The notes below the pieces were generated by a model. That model searched no databases, was not told the origin of the DNA, and saw only the letters and a program-made list of their open reading frames with translations. Below, piece by piece: positions 35,751-37,699 of a stretch of DNA of 37,699 nt. How positions within the stretch are numbered: the stretch's first letter is position 1; each line of letters opens with the position of its first letter. The stretch lies in the NCBI GenBank assembly GCA_947476255.1, contig CANJPY010000049.1, positions 1 through 37,699 on the forward strand. Reading direction: 5' to 3'. A program made the position numbers and the translations under genes. The DNA comes from Chthoniobacteraceae bacterium. Its GTDB lineage: Bacteria > Verrucomicrobiota > Verrucomicrobiia > Chthoniobacterales > Chthoniobacteraceae.

Positions 35751-36623
35751 TCACTGCGGCGTCCCGGCAAGAATGACCAACTCCTTGAGTTCCTCAACAT
35801 CGGCGGAGGATGTCTTCGCCACAAAACCTCGAGCATGCGCGAAATGAACCTGAGGATGCTCGGCAATCCTCGTGAAATCCAGACGTGCGTTGTCCCGATA
35901 ACGCGCCAGACCATACCCGACGCCTCGCCTGTCCGGCGTCACAATACCGATAACCTGATCCGATAAACCGCGTGTTTCCAAGAATCGATCGACCCCCATT
36001 GACGAGTCCTCCGAGTGCTGTTCCGTCCTCGGAAGAAATAATATCTTCGCCGGTTCGCCCTTAATTTCCAACGTCCAGACCTCTGCATGCTTGGCGATAA
36101 AATCAAGGCGCGTGCGCATGTGCCTCAAATAATCGAGCAGGTCGGCACCGATCATCCGCATGACTTCCCAGAGGGGATCTCCTGCATCAAGGCGGGATAC
36201 GCAGGAGAATCTCTTAAGCAGGCTGAGATCAATGGGGGAAACCAACTTGGAGAGAACCCCAACGGAAACCCCCAACCACTGCCCCGTGTGCATGGGGCCC
36301 CTGCAGTCAAACCATTCAGCGGTTTTCAACCACTCACAAAATTGCAGCGCATCTTCATAAAGTCCCAAAGACTGTAGCACCAGCGAGAGCGCGCACGTGG
36401 GCGGATGGTCTTTTGAGAACTGGTGGTGATCGAAATTGCGGAGGGCGGAATCATGTTGATGCCCAACATCGACAACGCAGCATCTCGAGTCCTGCAGATC
36501 CTCCTGAGTCGGTTCCCTGCGATAAATCGGCACGGCATGAACTGCGAGCAGCACACTGCAGGCGAGAAACTCGTCTTTATGGGAACTCCCTGGATGCGTC
36601 ACAATCGATGTCACAGAACTCAT
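35751..36623 (-). CDS. MYG1/UPF0160 family protein (DHH-type phosphoesterase fold)
   Basis: A 290-residue protein. The opening THPGSSHKDEFLACSVLL (residues 9-26) matches the MYG1 motif TH.G.FH.DE.LA, with His10, His15 and Asp17 as likely metal ligands. VVDVGHQHDSALRNFDHHQ at 50-68 supplies the Asp52 and the DHH motif. These residues place it with the MYG1 family, whose eukaryotic members are reported exonucleases acting on RNA. The length is close to the family's 280-350. It starts at the ATG at 36623, has no signal peptide and is therefore cytoplasmic. It lies 133 bases downstream of the methyltransferase on the same strand, and no functional link between them is apparent. The exact substrate is unknown. 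Confidence 0.85.
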   Translation of the reverse strand: MSSVTSIVTHPGSSHKDEFLACSVLLAVHAVPIYRREPTQEDLQDSRCCVVDVGHQHDSALRNFDHHQFSKDHPPTCALSLVLQSLGLYEDALQFCEWLKTAEWFDCRGPMHTGQWLGVSVGVLSKLVSPIDLSLLKRFSCVSRLDAGDPLWEVMRMIGADLLDYLRHMRTRLDFIAKHAEVWTLEIKGEPAKILFLPRTEQHSEDSSMGVDRFLETRGLSDQVIGIVTPDRRGVGYGLARYRDNARLDFTRIAEHPQVHFAHARGFVAKTSSADVEELKELVILAGTPQ

Positions 36624-36756
36624 AGCACCCGAGTGTTGGCGGCATCACGACTTCACGCAACAACAGAACGCGGATGACTAAACCTGATTCAGCTAGGCAA
36701 CCCTTACAGATAACCTTTTAACAAGCGCTTTCGGGAACAGGTCCTGAACGGAGACT

Positions 36757-37524
36757 CTATCGATTGATTCGACGATAGACCTCGTCAAGAATAGCCGCTG
36801 CGCTCATGTAGGTCGGAGCCTGTCGACGCTCTTCAACTTGGGAAAACATCTTGCGGGGGATTTTTGACCAAGTATCCCCCCGAAGAAAATAGTCCACATT
36901 CGTGTTGGCCTTTATCGCAGCCCAAGCCTTATCAGCGTGGCCCCTCAACATACCACAGGCTTCCTCCGCTGAAATCGGCGGTGCGGACCGAAACACCCCA
37001 AACAAATTACCTCCATCTCCAATCTCCCCACATTCCACGGCTTGGAGTCCCGCCATCGCAGCGGTGGCTTTCAAGGATTCCACGGTAAAGCCGTTAAGGT
37101 GTCCTTTGTGCCACTTGTGAGAAAACTTCATCCCTCGATACAGAATATTGGGAACCTCGATGACGAATATGCCTCTGGCATCCAGCATGGAGCGAAGTCT
37201 CAAGAGATCTTGCACGGGAAACTCAAGATGTTCCAGGACATGAAAAAGCGTAATCAAACCAAACGGCTCCTCCACCGGAGGAAGTTCCGAAAAAGTACAA
37301 TTTGTGACATTCAATCCCAGAGTGGAATTGGCATGCGCCGCATAGCCCACATGAGGCTCGATGCCACGGGCACTATGCCCCAGTTTTTGCATTAAATACA
37401 CGAACTCGCCACTGCTCGCACCGGCGTCCAACGTCCGCAACGGTTCAGAAAGTCCGAATTCCGTTTCCAAATGAATCCTGATCCGGGTGTGACGGTCCAG
37501 CGCGCAGCGTCCCGCCCTGAGCAC
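36757..37524 (-). CDS. Class I SAM-dependent methyltransferase, possibly 5'-truncated
   Basis: The first possible start in this frame is the GTG at 37524, giving 255 residues. SAM-binding motif I is LDAGASSGEFV at about 32-42, motif II is GIEPHVGYA, and ITLFHVLEHL near 91-100 plus the PNILYRG segment fit the Methyltransf_23 group often found in sugar or polysaccharide-linked methyltransferases. The frame continues upstream with plausible protein sequence (KWYKGSFKPQNRHVLRAG) to a stop at about 37570, without any ATG, GTG or TTG. This suggests that the true gene was longer and lost its start through a frameshift or deletion, or that it uses a rare start codon. The substrate cannot be told. Confidence 0.75.
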   Translation of the reverse strand: MLRAGRCALDRHTRIRIHLETEFGLSEPLRTLDAGASSGEFVYLMQKLGHSARGIEPHVGYAAHANSTLGLNVTNCTFSELPPVEEPFGLITLFHVLEHLEFPVQDLLRLRSMLDARGIFVIEVPNILYRGMKFSHKWHKGHLNGFTVESLKATAAMAGLQAVECGEIGDGGNLFGVFRSAPPISAEEACGMLRGHADKAWAAIKANTNVDYFLRGDTWSKIPRKMFSQVEERRQAPTYMSAAAILDEVYRRINR

Positions 37525-37561
37525 ATGGCGATTCTGCGGTTTAAACGAACCCTTATACCAT

Positions 37562-37699
37562 TTATTTAGTTAGAATTGCAAAACCGGTTCCGGAAAAAAC
37601 GTTTGCTTGAGATAAGATCCACCCGCCACCAATCAACGAATAAACATTGCGCGCGTCCTCCCAATATTTTTCCAGTAAGGCGGTTTGTGCTTTCTGTAG
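37562..37699 (-). CDS. C-terminal end of an unidentified open frame cut by the window edge
   Basis: A minus-strand frame is open from the window end to a TAA at 37562, giving about 45 residues (KAQTALLEKYWEDARNVYSL, then IGGGWILSQANVFSGTGFAI). The composition looks like real protein, but no family is recognisable from so little. It ends only 38 bases before the first start of the methyltransferase, so it could be an upstream gene or, after a frameshift, part of the methyltransferase gene itself. Confidence 0.35.
   Translation of the reverse strand, partial: LQKAQTALLEKYWEDARNVYSLIGGGWILSQANVFSGTGFAILTK

Overview
The window reads as a chromosomal segment of a PVC-group bacterium, most likely Verrucomicrobiota (Planctomycetota is the alternative). 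The basis is the density of protein families almost confined to that group: three PSCyt1/DUF1549/DUF1553 cytochromes (PSD1 type), three Tat-exported DUF1501 proteins, one DUF1552 protein, one DUF1587/DUF1592/DUF1588/DUF1585 cytochrome, and one TIGR02604/TIGR02603 protein with a CxxCH motif. No tRNA, rRNA, CRISPR array, phage gene or transposase was seen. All names come from reading motifs by eye; no database search was run.

Layout. 1-4300 (+) is a tightly overlapping set: DUF1552 (truncated by the window start), an exported protein of unknown family, and a large DUF1592 cytochrome, ended by a strong bidirectional hairpin terminator at 4352-4401. 4430-8310 (-) is a PSD1 cytochrome followed by DUF1501. 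8623-11631 (+) is a TIGR02604-type beta-propeller/HEAT/cytochrome protein. 11797-18920 (+) is a molybdenum island: an unusual sulfite-oxidase-family enzyme, then moaA-moaD-moaE-moeA-moaC-mogA, then sulfite dehydrogenase SorA with its small cytochrome SorB. Between the first Mo enzyme and moaA lies a 482-base stretch that looks like a decayed gene on the minus strand. 18963-23977 (-) is a second PSD1/DUF1501 pair whose cytochrome carries an N-terminal LamG-like domain. It diverges from a two-component system (24067-26771, +) whose kinase has a periplasmic sensor that looks like several OB-fold modules.

26843-31108 is a sugar locus. An AraC-type regulator (-) faces a divergent operon (+) of a UxaE-type tagaturonate epimerase, a plant-like L-galactose dehydrogenase of the aldo/keto reductase family, and a zinc dehydrogenase resembling L-galactonate 5-dehydrogenase. 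Together they suggest L-galactose -> L-galactonolactone -> L-galactonate -> D-tagaturonate -> D-fructuronate. 31204-35663 (+) is a third PSD1/DUF1501 pair. The window ends on the minus strand with a MYG1/DHH-family protein, a SAM-dependent methyltransferase whose coding frame appears to continue upstream of its first possible start codon, and the tail of another open frame cut by the window end.

How the genes may work together: the Mo island supplies and uses a cofactor for periplasmic sulfite oxidation, passing electrons to a c-type cytochrome. The repeated cytochrome/DUF1501 pairs look like variants of one exported module, with the heme partner predicted to go through Sec and the DUF1501 partner through Tat. 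Their substrate is unknown. The L-galactose route would fit a bacterium living on algal or plant polysaccharide, but that is inference.
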